Assembly: GCA_013329565.1 (NCBI GenBank)
Contig: DUJZ01000072.1
Coordinates: 1-5,986, forward strand
Direction of reading: 5' to 3'
Length of the DNA stretch: 5,986 nucleotides
Origin: Methanomassiliicoccales archaeon
Lineage (GTDB): Archaea > Thermoplasmatota > Thermoplasmata > Methanomassiliicoccales > UBA472
Shown: one piece after another, positions 5,065 to 5,986 of the stretch
How positions within the stretch are numbered: position 1 is the first letter of the stretch
How the letters are laid out: every line of letters begins with the position of its first letter
Translations under genes and position numbers: made by a program
Notes under the pieces: model-generated
Seen by the model: only the letters and a program-made list of their open reading frames with translations
What the model was told of the DNA's origin: nothing
Databases searched by the model: none

Positions 5065-5986
5065 GGAGGGTGGTGCTGGCCGGATCGGGGAGCGGGGTAG
5101 GAAAAACATCCATAGCCGCCGGGCTGATGTTAAGGATGAAACACAAGGTCCAGCCGTTCAAGGTCGGTCCGGACTTCATAGACCCCATGTTCCACGCCAT
5201 GGCCGCCGGGCGACCATCCCGGAACCTGGACTCCTTCATGATGGAGCCGGAGGTGATGAAGGAGCATTTCCGATGGGCCTGCGGCGACGCCGACCTCGCT
5301 CTGATCGAAGGCGTGCGCGGATTGTACGACGGCCTCACCTCCACCGAGGATACCGGCAGCACGGCCGAGATCGCGAAATTGCTGGAAGCCCCGGTGGTGC
5401 TGGTGATCAACGCCCGCAGCCTGGCCAAGAGCGCGGCGGCGGTCGCCCTGGGCTTCAAGCAACTGGACCCCGAGGTAAGGGTGGCCGGGGTCATCCTGAA
5501 CAACGTGAGCGGGGAGCGTCATCGCAGGAAGGCCACCGAGGCGGTGGAGCAGCTGGCGAAGCTCCCTGTGCTGGGGGCGGTGGAGCGCGGCCGTTCGTTG
5601 CCGGAGAGGCACCTGGGGTTGGTCACCGTGGAGGAACAGGGCGACCTCGAACGGACCAAGGAGGACCTGAAAGCCCTGGTGGAGGACGTAAACCTGGAGA
5701 TGCTATTAGAGATAAGCGAAACCGCGCCGGAGATGAACGTCCGAAAGGAACCGGTCTTCCCCTCCGGCCGCTCCGGGGCCAAGGTGGCGGTGCCCCGGGA
5801 CCGCTCCTTCTGCTTCTACTATCAGGAGAACATGGAGTCCCTGGAGAGGGCCGGGGCCGATATCCGTTACTTCCGTCCAACGGACGGGGACGGCCTTCCG
5901 GAGGCCGACCTGTATTACCTGGGCGGCGGGTATCCGGAAGAGCATCTGGACGAACTCTCCTCGAACCGGGACTTCCTGGACGGGCT
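5061..5986 (+). CDS. cfbB: Ni-sirohydrochlorin a,c-diamide synthase CfbB, 3' end missing (runs off right edge)
   Basis: CfbB uses ATP and glutamine to amidate the a and c acetate groups of Ni-sirohydrochlorin, the step between CfbA and CfbCD. It belongs to the CbiA/CobB family, normally about 450-460 residues; 308 codons are visible and the frame is intact to the edge. The N-terminal ATP domain shows P-loop [11 protein letters not shown] (7-17), KVGPDFIDP (34-42), EGVRGLYDG (83-91) and [10 protein letters not shown] (99-108). The start of the class I glutamine amidotransferase domain is visible as [16 protein letters not shown] (243-258) and [10 protein letters not shown] (286-295). The amidotransferase catalytic cysteine and histidine lie past the edge. 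CbiA of the cobalamin pathway is the main alternative because it performs the same chemistry on cobalt-sirohydrochlorin-derived substrates; the operon context favours CfbB. It overlaps cfbC by ATGA, with GGAG 11 nt upstream as a weak ribosome site. Confidence 0.93.
   Translation, partial: MRRVVLAGSGSGVGKTSIAAGLMLRMKHKVQPFKVGPDFIDPMFHAMAAGRPSRNLDSFMMEPEVMKEHFRWACGDADLALIEGVRGLYDGLTSTEDTGSTAEIAKLLEAPVVLVINARSLAKSAAAVALGFKQLDPEVRVAGVILNNVSGERHRRKATEAVEQLAKLPVLGAVERGRSLPERHLGLVTVEEQGDLERTKEDLKALVEDVNLEMLLEISETAPEMNVRKEPVFPSGRSGAKVAVPRDRSFCFYYQENMESLERAGADIRYFRPTDGDGLPEADLYYLGGGYPEEHLDELSSNRDFLDG

Noticed and set aside
4147..5109. Long open minus-strand frame (320 codons) opposite cfbC
   Set aside because: It is the antisense shadow of cfbC, which has all its NifH-type motifs. 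No ribosome site or known domain supports it.
5061..5986. Reading cfbB as cobalamin cbiA
   Set aside because: The fold and reaction type are shared, but the gene is coupled by ATGA to cfbC inside a complete F430 operon and no cobalamin-specific gene is visible. A full-length phylogeny would settle it.
1..5986. Insertion sequences, CRISPR arrays, tRNA or rRNA genes
   Set aside because: No transposase, regularly spaced repeats or cloverleaf-like segments are seen; coding density is near complete and all genes belong to one pathway.

Overview
This window comes from a methanogenic (or methane-metabolising) archaeon. It carries the complete gene set for coenzyme F430, the nickel tetrapyrrole of methyl-coenzyme M reductase, beside two genes of the upstream tetrapyrrole pathway. 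Archaeal traits are GGTGA/GGAGG-type ribosome binding sites, A/T-rich TATA-like boxes in the one real intergenic gap, frequent AGG and ATA codons, and a class II small chelatase. The high G+C coding DNA set against an almost pure A/T intergenic region, with every visible stop codon being TGA, would suit a GC-rich Methanomassiliicoccales member. That lineage call is inference; other GC-rich methanogens such as Methanoculleus or Methanocella relatives are not excluded.

Layout. Positions 1-1396 (minus strand) hold a two-gene operon: a precorrin-2 dehydrogenase (sirC/Met8-like) followed by hemA (glutamyl-tRNA reductase), which runs off the left edge. Positions 1397-1521 are a 125-bp divergent promoter region containing a perfect 9-bp inverted repeat. 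Positions 1522-5986 (plus strand) hold cfbA-cfbE-cfbD-cfbC-cfbB, with cfbB running off the right edge. cfbA and cfbE are 2 nt apart; all other same-strand junctions, including sirC/hemA, are 4-nt ATGA overlaps.

How the genes work together. HemA makes glutamate-1-semialdehyde, the first committed step to all tetrapyrroles. After uroporphyrinogen III and precorrin-2 (made by enzymes not in this window), SirC oxidises precorrin-2 to sirohydrochlorin. CfbA inserts nickel, CfbB amidates the a and c acetate side chains, the nitrogenase-like pair CfbC/CfbD reduces the macrocycle with ATP and forms the gamma-lactam ring, and the Mur-ligase-like CfbE closes the carbocyclic ring to give F430. The window therefore holds both the pathway entry step and the complete branch from precorrin-2 to F430.

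The system is a known one. The points most worth a second look are the shared divergent control region with its palindrome, a possible 8-codon leader ORF overlapping the cfbA start, the non-ATG start of sirC, the absence of a histidine-rich loop in CfbA, and the A-E-D-C-B gene order.
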